Notes under the pieces: generated by a model
The model's database searches: none
What the model was told of the DNA's origin: nothing
The model's input: only the letters and a program-made list of their open reading frames with translations
In this document: positions 8,801 to 17,490 of the stretch, piece by piece
Position numbering within the stretch: position 1 is the first letter of the stretch
How the letters are laid out: each line of letters opens with the position of its first letter
Translations under genes and position numbers: made by a program
Assembly (NCBI GenBank): GCA_963789255.1
Contig: CAWBJW010000002.1
Span: 1,488,001 to 1,552,000 of the forward strand
Source: DATARH01 sp963789255
GTDB lineage: Bacteria > Pseudomonadota > Alphaproteobacteria > ATCC43930 > CGMCC-115725
Direction of reading: 5' to 3'
DNA length: 64,000 bases

Positions 8801-8940
8801 CCCCCTCGCCCCCCGCTTAGAGGGGGTGAGGGTCGGGGTGAGGGGAGCGGTGCCGGAGAGGCGCCTGTCGCCAAATCCGCGCTCACCCTCCCATCGCTTC
8901 GCGATGGGTCCCTCCCTCTCCCGCGGTGCGGGAGAGGGGC
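8801..8940. repeat. Two intergenic GC-rich inverted repeats between proA and nadD
   Basis: The first has CCCCCTC at 8801-8807 and its complement just after 8820. The second has arms CCCTCTCCCGC (8914-8924) and GCGGGAGAGGG (8928-8938) with a GGT loop. A third short palindrome, CCATCGC/GCGATGG, lies between them. The whole 165-base space between proA and nadD holds only these repeats, which belong to the same family as 2407-2442 and 47321-47454. Confidence 0.75.
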
Positions 8941-8960
8941 TTTGGCGGTGCGGGCGTCGC

Positions 8961-10256
8961 TCAGGGGCGCACCTGGCCGCTGCCGCGCACGAGGTATTTG
9001 TACGTGGTCAACTCGGCTGCGCCGACCGGCCCGCGCGGCGGCAGGCGCTGGGTCGAGATGCCGATCTCGGCGCCCATCCCGAACTCGCCGCCATCGGCAA
9101 ACTGGGTCGAAGCGTTGACCAGCACGATCGCGCTGTCGACCTCTCCCAAAAAGCGCTCGGCGGCATCCTCGTTCTCGGTCACGATCGCGTCGGTGTGGTG
9201 CGAGCCGTAGCGGTTGATGTGCTCGATCGCCGCGGCCGCCCCATCGACGATTCGCACCGCGAGGATGGCGTCGAGATATTCGGTGCGCCAATCCGCCTCG
9301 GTCGCCGCGACCGCAGCCGGATCGATCGCCAGGATTTCCGGGTCGCCGCGCAATTCGCAGCCGGCGGCGTGCAGATCGGCGAGAATCGGCGGCAATATCG
9401 TGGCGGCAACCGCGCGATCGACCAGCAAGGTCTCGGTCGCGCCGCAGATCGACACCCGCCGCATCTTGGCGTTGAGCACGATGGCGCGCGCCTTGGCCGG
9501 ATCGGCGGCGCTGTGGATGTAGGTGTGGCACAGCCCTTCGAGGTGGGCGATGACCGGAATGCGGCTCTCGCGCTGGACCCGCTCGATCAGGGACGACCCG
9601 CCGCGCGGCACGATGATGTCGATGACCCCGCTCATCTTCAGCATCATGCCGACTGCGGCGCGGTCGCGGGTCGGCACGAGCTGGATCGCATCTTCCGGCA
9701 GCCCGGCCGTGCGCAGCCCCTGGCGCAGAGCGGCGACCAGGGCATGCGACGAGCGAAAGCTTTCGGAGCCGCCGCGCAGGATGGCGGCATTGCCGGATTT
9801 GAGCGCGAGCCCGCCGGCATCGGCGGTCACGTTCGGGCGGCTCTCGTAGATGATACCAATGACCCCAAGCGGTACGCTGACCCGCGAGATGCGCAGCCCG
9901 TTGGGTCGGGTCCATTCGGCCAGTACGCGGCCTACCGGATCGGGCAGCGCGGCGATCTCCTCGAGCCCGTGCGCCACCGCTGCGAGCCGCTTCGGGTCGA
10001 GCGCGAGGCGGTCGATCAGCGCGGCGCCGATCCCGGCCCGCGTTGCCTCGGCGACATCCTCGGCGTTGGCGGCCAGGATTTCTCCGGCGCGCTCGCGGAC
10101 CGCTTCGGCGGCGGCCCGAAGCGCCACGACCTTGACATTGGCCGGGGCAAGCGCCAGCGCCGCTTCGGCATCGCGAGCCCGGCGGCCGATCTCCGCTATT
10201 TTTGACGCGAGATCGCTGGTCGTCGTCTGTTCCCGGATCAGGGTTTCGGTCGTCAT
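8961..10256 (-). CDS. proA: Glutamate-5-semialdehyde dehydrogenase (gamma-glutamyl phosphate reductase)
   Basis: ProA reduces gamma-glutamyl phosphate with NADPH, the second step of proline synthesis. The 431-residue protein has the family segments VPLGVIGIIYESRPNVTADA, LKSGNAAILRGGSES, IVPRGGSSLI, and the catalytic cysteine region in RRVSICGATETLL. It ends with the signature GPVGAAELTTYKYLVRG. Its ATG at 10256 overlaps the proB stop by four bases (ATGA), so the two are translationally coupled. A 165-base repeat-bearing gap separates it from nadD downstream. Confidence 0.95.
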   Translation of the reverse strand: MTTETLIREQTTTSDLASKIAEIGRRARDAEAALALAPANVKVVALRAAAEAVRERAGEILAANAEDVAEATRAGIGAALIDRLALDPKRLAAVAHGLEEIAALPDPVGRVLAEWTRPNGLRISRVSVPLGVIGIIYESRPNVTADAGGLALKSGNAAILRGGSESFRSSHALVAALRQGLRTAGLPEDAIQLVPTRDRAAVGMMLKMSGVIDIIVPRGGSSLIERVQRESRIPVIAHLEGLCHTYIHSAADPAKARAIVLNAKMRRVSICGATETLLVDRAVAATILPPILADLHAAGCELRGDPEILAIDPAAVAATEADWRTEYLDAILAVRIVDGAAAAIEHINRYGSHHTDAIVTENEDAAERFLGEVDSAIVLVNASTQFADGGEFGMGAEIGISTQRLPPRGPVGAAELTTYKYLVRGSGQVRP

Positions 10257-11401
10257 TGCCGTTCGGTCACCACCAGATCGTCGCGGTGAATGATTTCGTC
10301 GCGCCCACGGTAGCCGAGAATCGTCGCGATTTCACCGCTCTTGTGCCCGGCGATGCGGCTTATGTCGGCGCTGCCATAGGCCGAGAGGCCGCGTCCGGCC
10401 TCGGCGCCGGCACGGTTGCGGATGATCACGCAATCGCCGCGCTCGAAGGCCCCCTCGACCGCGACCACGCCGGCGGGCAAGAGGCTCTTGCCGCTGCGCA
10501 ACGCACGCGCCGCGCCATCGTCGACAACGAGTGCGCCGGCCGGATTGACCGCGCCGGCAATCCACGCCTTGCGCGCCGTACGCGGCTCGCCGCTCGGCAG
10601 GAACAAGGTTACGCGGGCTCCGGCCTCGATCGCCGCCAGCGGGCCACGGGCGAGGTCCTCGCCATGCTGATCGCCCTCGGCGATCAGCATATGGCAGCCG
10701 GCATGCATCGCGATGCGCGCCGCCGCCAGCTTGGTGACCATACCGCCGGAGCTGTAGCCGGGCAGCGCCGCGCCGGCCATCGCCTCGATTTCGGGCCCGA
10801 TCTCGCGCACCAGAGGAATGTGGCATGCCGCCGGATCGGTGCGCGGGTCGGCGGTGTAGAGGCCGTCGATGTCGGACAACAGCACCAGCATGTCGGAGCT
10901 GGTCATCTGCGCGACGCGGGCGGCGAGGCGGTCGTTGTCGCCGAAGCGGATCTCCGCGGTGGCGATCGTGTCGTTCTCATTGACCACCGGCACCGCGCCG
11001 AGCGCGAGCAACTGGGCAAAGGTCGCGCGCGCGTTCAGATGGCGCTGCCGCTCCTCGGTATCGTCCGGGGTCAACAGGATCTGCGCGACGGTGACGCGGT
11101 GGCGCGCCAACGCTTCCTGATAGGCGTGGGCCAGGCGGATCTGTCCAGTGGCCGCGGCGGCCTGCTGTTCTTCGAGCCGCAGCGCGCGCCCGCGCAGCCC
11201 GAGATGGCGTCGCCCGACCGCGATCGCACCGGAGGAGACAATGATCAGCTCCTGGCCGCGCCGGCGAATGCGGACGACATCCTCGACCAGCGTGTCGAGC
11301 CAGGCGCGGCGGATCTCGCCATCATCGGCAACGAGCAGCGCCGAGCCGATCTTGAGAACGATGCGGCGCGCCGCGGTAAGGGCGGCGGCCGGGGCGGGCA
11401 C
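10253..11401 (-). CDS. proB: Glutamate 5-kinase
   Basis: ProB phosphorylates glutamate in the first and feedback-controlled step of proline synthesis. The amino-acid-kinase domain shows IVLKIGSALL, IIVSSGAIAVGRRHLGL, VPVVNENDTIAT, DNDRLAARVA and the GGMVTKLAAARIA loop; a C-terminal PUA domain follows (DDGAARALRSGKSLLPAGV to GLSAYGSADI). I chose GTG 11401 because GGAGGGG stands nine bases upstream and the kinase fold begins ten residues later. The frame is also open to ATG 11509, which overlaps the obgE stop as TAATG, but that would add 36 residues encoded mostly by an intergenic repeat. It is coupled to proA downstream. Confidence 0.93.
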   Translation of the reverse strand: MPAPAAALTAARRIVLKIGSALLVADDGEIRRAWLDTLVEDVVRIRRRGQELIIVSSGAIAVGRRHLGLRGRALRLEEQQAAAATGQIRLAHAYQEALARHRVTVAQILLTPDDTEERQRHLNARATFAQLLALGAVPVVNENDTIATAEIRFGDNDRLAARVAQMTSSDMLVLLSDIDGLYTADPRTDPAACHIPLVREIGPEIEAMAGAALPGYSSGGMVTKLAAARIAMHAGCHMLIAEGDQHGEDLARGPLAAIEAGARVTLFLPSGEPRTARKAWIAGAVNPAGALVVDDGAARALRSGKSLLPAGVVAVEGAFERGDCVIIRNRAGAEAGRGLSAYGSADISRIAGHKSGEIATILGYRGRDEIIHRDDLVVTERQ

Positions 11402-11446
11402 TCTGGTAGACCCCTCCGCTCCCCCGAGCGCGGATTGAGGCGCTGT

Positions 11447-11562
11447 GCGTCCTTCGAGACGCGCCCCTCCGGGTCGCTCCTCAGGATGAGGGGTATTCGT
11501 ATGTAACATTAATAACTTACCTCATCCTGAGGAGCCGGCGAAGCCGGCGTCTCGAAGGACGC
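11447..11562. repeat. Inverted pair of about 44-bp repeats spanning the obgE-proB junction
   Basis: Copy A (11447-11491) begins GCGTCCTTCGAGACGC and ends GCTCCTCAGGATGAGG; copy B (11520-11562) is the same unit in reverse orientation. They flank an AT-rich spacer of 28 bases that holds the obgE stop. Copy B encodes about the last 17 residues of ObgE, and copy A lies in the optional N-terminal extension of ProB. The unit resembles short interspersed repeats known from alphaproteobacterial genomes. Confidence 0.8.
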
Positions 11563-12618
11563 ATCGCTGCCTGATCCAAGAATCGATCCCGCCATAACCG
11601 GCGCATCCGGCACGTCGGCGCGCGCTGCCTCGATTGTTCCGAAGAGCGCGCCCAGCACCGGCGCGATACCGGCGCCGCTGACCCCCGAGAGCGCCAGCAC
11701 CGGGGTGCCGGGCCGTGCGGCGCGGGCCAGCGCACGGCATTTCGCGGCCACGGCAGCTTCATCGACTGCGTCGATCTTGTTGAGGCCGACGATTTCCGGT
11801 TTGTCGGCAAGCCCGTGACCGTAATCGGCGAGCTCGCCGCGGATCGTCCGATAGGCACCGACGACGTCCTCTTGCGTGCCGTCGATCAGATGGAGGATCA
11901 CGGCGCAGCGCTCGACGTGCCCCAGGAAGCGGGTGCCCAGGCCGGCGCCGACGCTGGCGCCCTCAATGAGGCCGGGCAGGTCGGCAAGCACGAACTCCGC
12001 ATCGTCGCCGAGCCGCACCACCCCGAGCTGGGGATGCAAGGTCGTGAACGGGTAATCGGCGATCTTCGGCCTTGCATGGGAAACGCGGGCGAGCAACGTC
12101 GATTTGCCGGCGTTGGGCAGCCCGACCAGACCGGCATCGGCGATCAGCTTCAAGCGCAGCCACACCCACAGCTCGTGGCCCGGCCAACCCGGATCGGCGC
12201 GGCGCGGCGCCTGGTTGGTCGAGCTTTTGAAATGGCTGTTGCCGAACCCGCCATCGCCGCCGCGCAGCAGCACGATGCGTTGGTCCGGGCGGGTCAGATC
12301 GGCGAGCACGCTCTCCTTGTCGTCGGCCAGGATCTGCGTCCCGACCGGCACAAGCAGCACGAGGTCGCGGCCGCTGGCACCGGTGCGGTTCGCCCCGGCG
12401 CCGCCGCGCCCGTTCTGCGCGCGGAAATGCTGCCGATAGCGGTAATCGATCAGCGTGTTCAGATTGTCCGCGGCAACAAGGACGATGTCGCCGCCCTTGC
12501 CGCCGTCGCCGCCGTCGGGCCCGCCGAACTCGATGAATTTCTCGCGGCGAAAGCTCATCGAGCCGCTCCCGCCATCGCCGCTCTTCAGATAGATCTTGCA
12601 CTGGTCGAGGAATTTCAT
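11509..12618 (-). CDS. obgE: Obg family GTPase (ObgE/CgtA)
   Basis: ObgE is an essential GTPase for assembly of the large ribosomal subunit and for stress signalling. The glycine-rich Obg fold comes first (SGDGGSGSMSFRREKFIEFG, DGGDGGKGGDIV), then the G domain with GLPNAGKST (G1), DLPGLIEGA (G3) and NKID (G4). ATG 12618 (MKFLDQCKIYL) is the family start; a TTG nine bases upstream is open but unlikely. The last residues (SFETPASPAPQDEVSY) come from an intergenic repeat, so this tail is probably recent and dispensable. It sits after rpmA and ahead of proB in the same operon. Confidence 0.95.
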   Translation of the reverse strand: MKFLDQCKIYLKSGDGGSGSMSFRREKFIEFGGPDGGDGGKGGDIVLVAADNLNTLIDYRYRQHFRAQNGRGGAGANRTGASGRDLVLLVPVGTQILADDKESVLADLTRPDQRIVLLRGGDGGFGNSHFKSSTNQAPRRADPGWPGHELWVWLRLKLIADAGLVGLPNAGKSTLLARVSHARPKIADYPFTTLHPQLGVVRLGDDAEFVLADLPGLIEGASVGAGLGTRFLGHVERCAVILHLIDGTQEDVVGAYRTIRGELADYGHGLADKPEIVGLNKIDAVDEAAVAAKCRALARAARPGTPVLALSGVSGAGIAPVLGALFGTIEAARADVPDAPVMAGSILGSGSDASFETPASPAPQDEVSY

Positions 12619-12692
12619 GGGTCTCAATCAGAAACGAAAAAGGGGAGCGGCCGGGCCGCTCCCCTCGGTACCGGTTCGTGGACGGGGAGCGG

Positions 12693-12980
12693 CTACTCGG
12701 CGGCTTCCGCCGGCTGGTCGGTGGTCCCGCGCGGCACCACCGAGATGAAGGTGCGGCCGCCGGTCCCCTTCTTGAACCGCACCGCGCCGGGTTCGAGCGC
12801 GAAGAGCGTGTGATCGCGCCCCATGCCAACCCGTTCGCCGGGGTGAAATTTGGTGCCGCGTTGCCGCACGATGATGTTGCCGGGGATTACGATCTCGCCG
12901 CCAAATTTCTTGACGCCGAGCCGCCTTCCCGCACTGTCGCGGCCGTTGCGCGAGGAGCCGCCTGCCTTTTTGTGTGCCAT
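12693..12980 (-). CDS. rpmA: 50S ribosomal protein L27
   Basis: L27 is a basic large-subunit protein whose N-terminal tail reaches the peptidyl-transferase centre. The 95-residue product starts MAHKKAGGSSRNGRDS and contains GNIIVRQRGTKFHPGERVGMG, both diagnostic. The C-terminus has a short acidic extension (QPAEAAE), common in alphaproteobacteria. It follows rplU by 24 bases and precedes obgE, the near-universal order. Confidence 0.97.
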   Translation of the reverse strand: MAHKKAGGSSRNGRDSAGRRLGVKKFGGEIVIPGNIIVRQRGTKFHPGERVGMGRDHTLFALEPGAVRFKKGTGGRTFISVVPRGTTDQPAEAAE

Positions 12981-13004
12981 CTCGAACCCTCCTGCGCAGC
13001 CGGG

Positions 13005-13322
13005 TCAGCTTCCGGCGTGGATCTCGGTGATCCGCAGCACGGTCTGATGCTGGCGGTGGCCGTTCTTGCGGCGGTAATTGTGCCTCCGCTTTTTCTTGAA
13101 GACGATGATCTTGTCGGCGCGGCGCTGCTCGACCAGGGTGGCGCTGACCGACGCGCCGGCAAGGAGCGGCGCACCGGTTGACACGGCCGCGCCGTCGCCG
13201 ACCATCAGCACCTCGGCGAACTCGATCGTCGCGCCAGGCTCGCCGGCGAGCTTCTCGACCGCGATCACATCGTCCTTGGCGACCTTGTATTGCTTGCCGC
13301 CGGTGCGGATCACTGCAAACAT
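13005..13322 (-). CDS. rplU: 50S ribosomal protein L21
   Basis: L21 binds 23S rRNA and contacts L20. MFAVIRTGGKQYKV is the standard N-terminus, so ATG 13322 is the start although the frame is open 39 bases further. FKKKRRHNYRRKNGHRQ and VLRITEI complete the family pattern; the length of 105 residues is typical. It is the first gene of the minus-strand rplU-rpmA-obgE-proB-proA operon and has a good promoter about 95 bases upstream. Confidence 0.97.
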   Translation of the reverse strand: MFAVIRTGGKQYKVAKDDVIAVEKLAGEPGATIEFAEVLMVGDGAAVSTGAPLLAGASVSATLVEQRRADKIIVFKKKRRHNYRRKNGHRQHQTVLRITEIHAGS

Positions 13323-13415
13323 GATGGGAGCCGATATCGGTTGGCGCGCCCGTCGCGGCAACCCCGCGCGGGCGCAAAAGCTCGCCGGATCGGGCGACCC
13401 GTCCGCGAGCGGCGC

Positions 13416-13443
13416 ACTATAGTGGCGCGCGTCCCTCTGTCAA
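13416..13443 (-). promoter_or_regulatory. Sigma-70-type promoter for the rplU operon
   Basis: On the minus strand TTGACA (13438-13443) and TATAGT (13416-13421) are separated by 16 bases, an almost ideal housekeeping promoter placed about 95 bases before rplU. The -35 box lies in a perfect 9-bp palindrome (13437-13456) that presents another TTGACA on the plus strand, facing the MFS gene; its matching -10 there is weak (CTAATC). Confidence 0.7.
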
Positions 13444-13560
13444 CGCTCGTTGACAGTCACCCGCGCGCTGGACTAATCATCGGCGCAACCGGCAAAACCC
13501 GGCCGCCTCGCTCACGGTGGACGGACGGGTAGACAGATAAAAATCGAACGGGAGGAATTC

Positions 13561-14950
13561 ATGCTCGATCTACTCGAACGGCAAAAATCGCTGACGATCA
13601 ATCAATGGAAGATCTTTGCGGCGTGCCTGTTTTCGATAGTTATTGATTTTTTTGATTTTGCCCTGATTGGTTTTGTGCTGGCCTTTTTCGTAAAGGATTG
13701 GCATCTGACGTTCGGCCAGTCGGGGGCGATCCTGTTTGCCTCGGGAATAGCGGCGATACCGGGCGGGATTTTCTTTGGCTGGCTCGCCGACAAGATCGGC
13801 CGTCGCAAGGTGTTCATGATGATGATCCTGATCGTTTCGTTCGCCACCGGCGTGATGGCGCTGGCGCCGGAGAACGGCTGGATCTTCATCGCGTCGATGC
13901 GCTTTATCGTCGGTTTGGGGGTGGGCGGCCTCGCCGCCGTCGATCTACCGCTGCTGCAGGAGTTCGTGCCGGCCTCGAAGCGGGGCTGGGTCAGCGGGCT
14001 ATCGATCGGCCTGTTGCCGCTGGGGCCGCTGCTGGCCGCGCTGTTGAGCGCCTCGGTCGGCGCCGCGATCGGCTGGCGCGGCCTGTTCGCGATCGGGCTG
14101 GTGCCGGCGGCGTTTGCCTTCGTGATCCGCCTCTGGGTCCCGGAATTGCCGCGCTGGCTGTTCGGCCAGGGGCGCTTCGAGGAGGCGCGCCGCTCGCTCG
14201 CCTGGGCGCTCAAAATGGACCCCGGCGAGATCCAGCCTGCCGGCGTCGCTACCCGAGCAGCCGCACGTGTCATGGCTGGAGTTGTTTAAGTATCCGCGCA
14301 GCATCGCTGCGGCGATCCTGACCGGGCTCAGCTCGACGGGCGCGGTCGGCGTGGCGCTGTGGGGCGCCACGCTCTTGGTGCTGGTGCTGAAGGTGAAGCC
14401 GGTCGAGGCTGCCTACCTGTCGATCTGGATCGCCCTGGTCGGCATCCCCGGGCGGGCGCTCGGCGCCTGGATGTCGGATGCGCTCGGGCGCCGGTGGTCC
14501 GGCAGTCTGCTGGCTATAGGGGCGGGGTGCACGACGGCGCTCGCGGGCTATCTTTCCGACATCTATGTCGGCACCGCGTCGATGTTCTTCGTCTTGCTGA
14601 TGCTGGCCAGCTTTTTCTCGAACGCCAGCTTTTCCGTGGTCTTTCCCTACATGGCGGAGTTGTGGCCGGCGCAACTGCGCGCCAGCGGCTTCGGCCTCGT
14701 TTACGGTTGCTCGAACGTTGCGAAGTTCATCGGCCCGGCCGGTCTTGCCGTGATTGCCGGCGCCTCCAACTTCGTTGCCCCGAAGGCGACGCTCGCCGTG
14801 ATGGTGCCGGCGTTCATTTACTTCGCCGCCTGGTACCTGCTGGCAGTCATCGGCTTCCTGTTCGTCGGCATCGAGACGCGCGGCCGCACGATCGAAGAGC
14901 TCGACGCCGCGCTGACCAGCCCCGGGACGGTCAGGGCCGCGGCACAGTAG
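13561..14950 (+). CDS. MFS transporter of the metabolite:H+ symporter type, frameshift near 14237
   Basis: This inner-membrane carrier has twelve predicted helices in about 463 residues. The cytoplasmic loop-2 motif is GWLADKIGRRKVF, repeated in the second half as WMSDALGRRWSG. The central loop and the C-terminal pattern (GIETRGRTIEELD) match the sugar/organic-acid (SP/AAHS-like) branch. ATG 13561 follows GGGAGGAATTC, an excellent ribosome site. The frame changes near 14237 after KMDPGEIQ; the second frame continues LPASLPEQPHVSWLELF without loss, so one base has been gained or lost. The neighbour maeB suggests a C4-dicarboxylate or related acid as substrate, but this is inference only. Confidence 0.88.
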
Positions 14951-14982
14951 AGCGCATAGTCCTCCGATCCCTTGGAGAACCA

Positions 14983-15014
14983 CCGCCCCGCGCCGCGGCT
15001 TTGACGCGGGGCGG
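14983..15014 (+). terminator. Hairpin between the MFS gene and maeB
   Basis: CCGCCCCGCG and CGCGGGGCGG form a perfect 10-bp stem around a 12-base loop, 33 bases after the MFS stop. No T-run follows, so it may be a weak terminator or a processing/stability hairpin. Confidence 0.4.
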
Positions 15015-15089
15015 AGGGGTCTCTAGAGTCGCGCGGGCGAAGGGGCGCTGCAGGCGAGGTTGCCCGCGGCGAGAGGAGCGTCGGCGATC

Positions 15090-17370
15090 ATGGATACCGG
15101 CATCGAGCGCGCCACGGAAGACGAGGCGCTGCAATTCCATGCGAGCGGCCGTCCCGGCAAATTGTCGATCGCGCCGACCAAGCCCCTGGTCACCCAGCGC
15201 GACCTGTCGCTCGCCTATTCGCCGGGTGTCGCCTTCCCCTGCCTCAAGATCCAGCGCGACCCGGACGCCGCTTACGACTACACCTCGAAGGGCAATTTCG
15301 TTGCGGTCATTTCCAACGGCACGGCGGTCTTGGGGCTCGGCGATCTCGGCGCGCTGGCAGCCAAACCGGTCATGGAAGGCAAGGCGGCGCTGTTCAAGCG
15401 CTTTGCCGACATCGAATTCGATCGACCTCGAAATCGACACAAGGGACGTCGACGAATTCGTCAATTGCGTGCGCTTGCTGCACCCGGCATTCGGCGGCAT
15501 CAATCTCGAAGACATCCGCGCGCCGGAATGCTTCGTCATCGAACAGCGGCTGCGCGAATTGCTCGACATTCCGGTATTCCACGACGACCAGCACGGCACC
15601 GCAATCATCACCGCCGCGGGCCTCATCAACGCGCTGCATTTGACCGGGCGCGAGCTGAGAGAGATCAGGCTGGTGGTCAACGGCGCCGGCGCGGCGTCGA
15701 TCGCCTGCGTCGAATTGCTGAAATCGATGGGGCTGCCAGGCGGCAATGCCGTGCTCTGCGACACCAAGGGGGTGATCTATCGCGGGCGCACCGAGGGCAT
15801 GAACCAATGGAAATCGGCACATGCAGTCGAGACCATGGCGCGCACCCTCGCCGAGGCGATCGAGGGCGCAGACGTGTTTTTCGGGCTGTCGGCCAAGGGC
15901 GCGGTCGATCAGGCGATGATCCGCGCGATGGCGCAGAAGCCGATCATTTTCGCGCTGGCCAATCCCGACCCGGAGATCACCCCGGAAGAGGTGCGCGCCG
16001 TGCGAGGCGACGCAATCATCGCCACCGGCCGCTCTGATTATCCGAACCAGGTCAACAACGTCCTCGGTTTTCCCTACATCTTTCGCGGTGCCCTCGACGT
16101 GCGCGCCTCGGCGATCAACGATGCGATGAAGATCGCCGCGGCCGAGGCGCTGGCCCGGCTGGCACGCGAAGACGTGCCCGACGAGGTCGCCGCCGCCTAT
16201 GCCGGCGAGCGGCTGCACTACGGCCCGGATTACATCATCCCGGCGCCGTTCGACCCGCGCCTCATCTGGGCGGTGCCGTCGGCGGTGGCGCAGGCGGCGA
16301 TGGATTCGGGGGTGGCGCGCAAGCCGATCCTCGACATGGAAGCCTACCGGCGCTCGTTGCGCGCCCGTCTCGACCCGACCGCGGCGGGCCTCGAACAGAT
16401 CCTGGAAAAGGTGCGCGCCCACCCCAAGCGCGTTGTCTTCGCCGAGGGCGAGGAGGAAAGGACCATCCGCGGCGCGCTGTTGTTTGCCGAAAGCGGCTAC
16501 GGCAGCCCGGTGCTGATCGGCCGTGAGGAGCGGATCCGGGCGACGATCGCGGCAACCGGCCTGAGCTCGACGGCGCCGCTCGAAATCCACAACGCGGGGC
16601 TGTCGCAGCGCAACCAGCACTACACCGAGTTTCTCTACGCGCGCCTGCAGCGCGACGGCATGCTCCATCGCGACTGCCAGAGGCTGGTGAACCAGGACCG
16701 CAACGTCTTCGCCGCCTGCATGGTCGCCTGCGGCGATGCCGACGGGATGGTGACCGGGCTGACGCGCAACTCCTTCGATGTGCTCGACGGGGTGACGCGG
16801 GTCATCAACGTCAAGCCGGACTCGCTGATGTTCGGCCTGACGATCCTGCTGGCGCGCGAGCGCACCGTGCTGTTGGCCGATACGCTGGTGCATGAGAACC
16901 CGGCCGCGGCGCAGCTCGCCGACATTGCCGTCGCGGCCGCGGCAAAGGCGCGCGAGCTTGGCCTCGAACCGCGGGTCGCGCTCTTGTCCTATTCCAATTT
17001 CGGCAACCCGTTGGGGCCGCACGGAGCGCGGGTGCGCGAGGCCGTGGCGTTGCTCGACCGGCGCAACGCCGGTTCGGGCGCCGGTTTCGAATACGACGGC
17101 GAGATGAGCGCCGATGTCGCGCTCGATCACCGGCTGATGCGCCAGCTCTATCCGTTCTGCCGGCTGTCGGGGCCGGCGAACATCCTGGTCATGCCCGAAT
17201 TGCACAGCGCCAATATCACCGCCAAGCTCTTGCCCTATCTCGGCGGCGGGACCGTTGTCGGGCCGCTCCTGATCGGCCTCGCCCGCCCGGTGCAGATCGT
17301 CAATATCGGGGCCACCGTCTCCGACCTCGTCAACCTCGCCGCGCTCGCCGCACACGACGCGATCGGCTGA
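15090..17370 (+). CDS. maeB: NADP-dependent malic enzyme with C-terminal phosphotransacetylase-like domain, frameshift near 15413
   Basis: MaeB decarboxylates malate to pyruvate with NADP+. The N-terminal malic domain shows LSLAYSPGVAFPCL, LGLGDLGALAAKPVMEGKA and FHDDQHGTAII (metal-binding Asp residues); the NAD-binding part has VVNGAGAASIACVEL and ATGRSDYPNQVNNVLGFP. From about residue 440 comes a phosphate acetyl/butyryltransferase-like domain (RVVFAEGEEERTI to GPANILVMPELHSANI) that in this family is regulatory. ATG 15090 gives MDTGIERATEDEAL; GAGAGGAG lies 11 bases upstream. One base is out near 15413, between KRFADIE and SIDLEIDT. The joined length of about 760 residues is normal for the long form. 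Confidence 0.92.
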
Positions 17371-17394
17371 CATAGGCCCACTCCGGTGGCACGG

Positions 17395-17464
17395 GATTGC
17401 TTCGCTCCGCTCGCAATGACGGCACAGGGGTCGTCATTGCGAGGAGCAGGGCGACGAAGCAATC
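17395..17464. repeat. Nested intergenic inverted repeat between maeB and phoR
   Basis: GATTGCTTCG (17395-17404) pairs with CGAAGCAATC (17455-17464), and inside it GCAATGAC (17413-17420) pairs with GTCATTGC (17433-17440). This is a common type of dispersed palindromic element in proteobacterial genomes. It lies 24 bases after the maeB stop and could also act as a transcript end. Confidence 0.75.
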
Positions 17465-17490
17465 TCCCGCCGCCATAGCGGCTCCGGGCG

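Noticed and set aside
8826..10205. 459-residue plus-strand frame across proA
   Set aside because: It is antisense to intact proA and shows no domain.
14359..15059. Long frame upstream of and continuous with maeB
   Set aside because: It is the shadow of the MFS gene in another frame; malic-enzyme similarity starts at 15090.
17371..17490. tRNA-like fold in the maeB-phoR gap
   Set aside because: The stems are explained by two nested inverted repeats, with no anticodon arm or CCA-type end.
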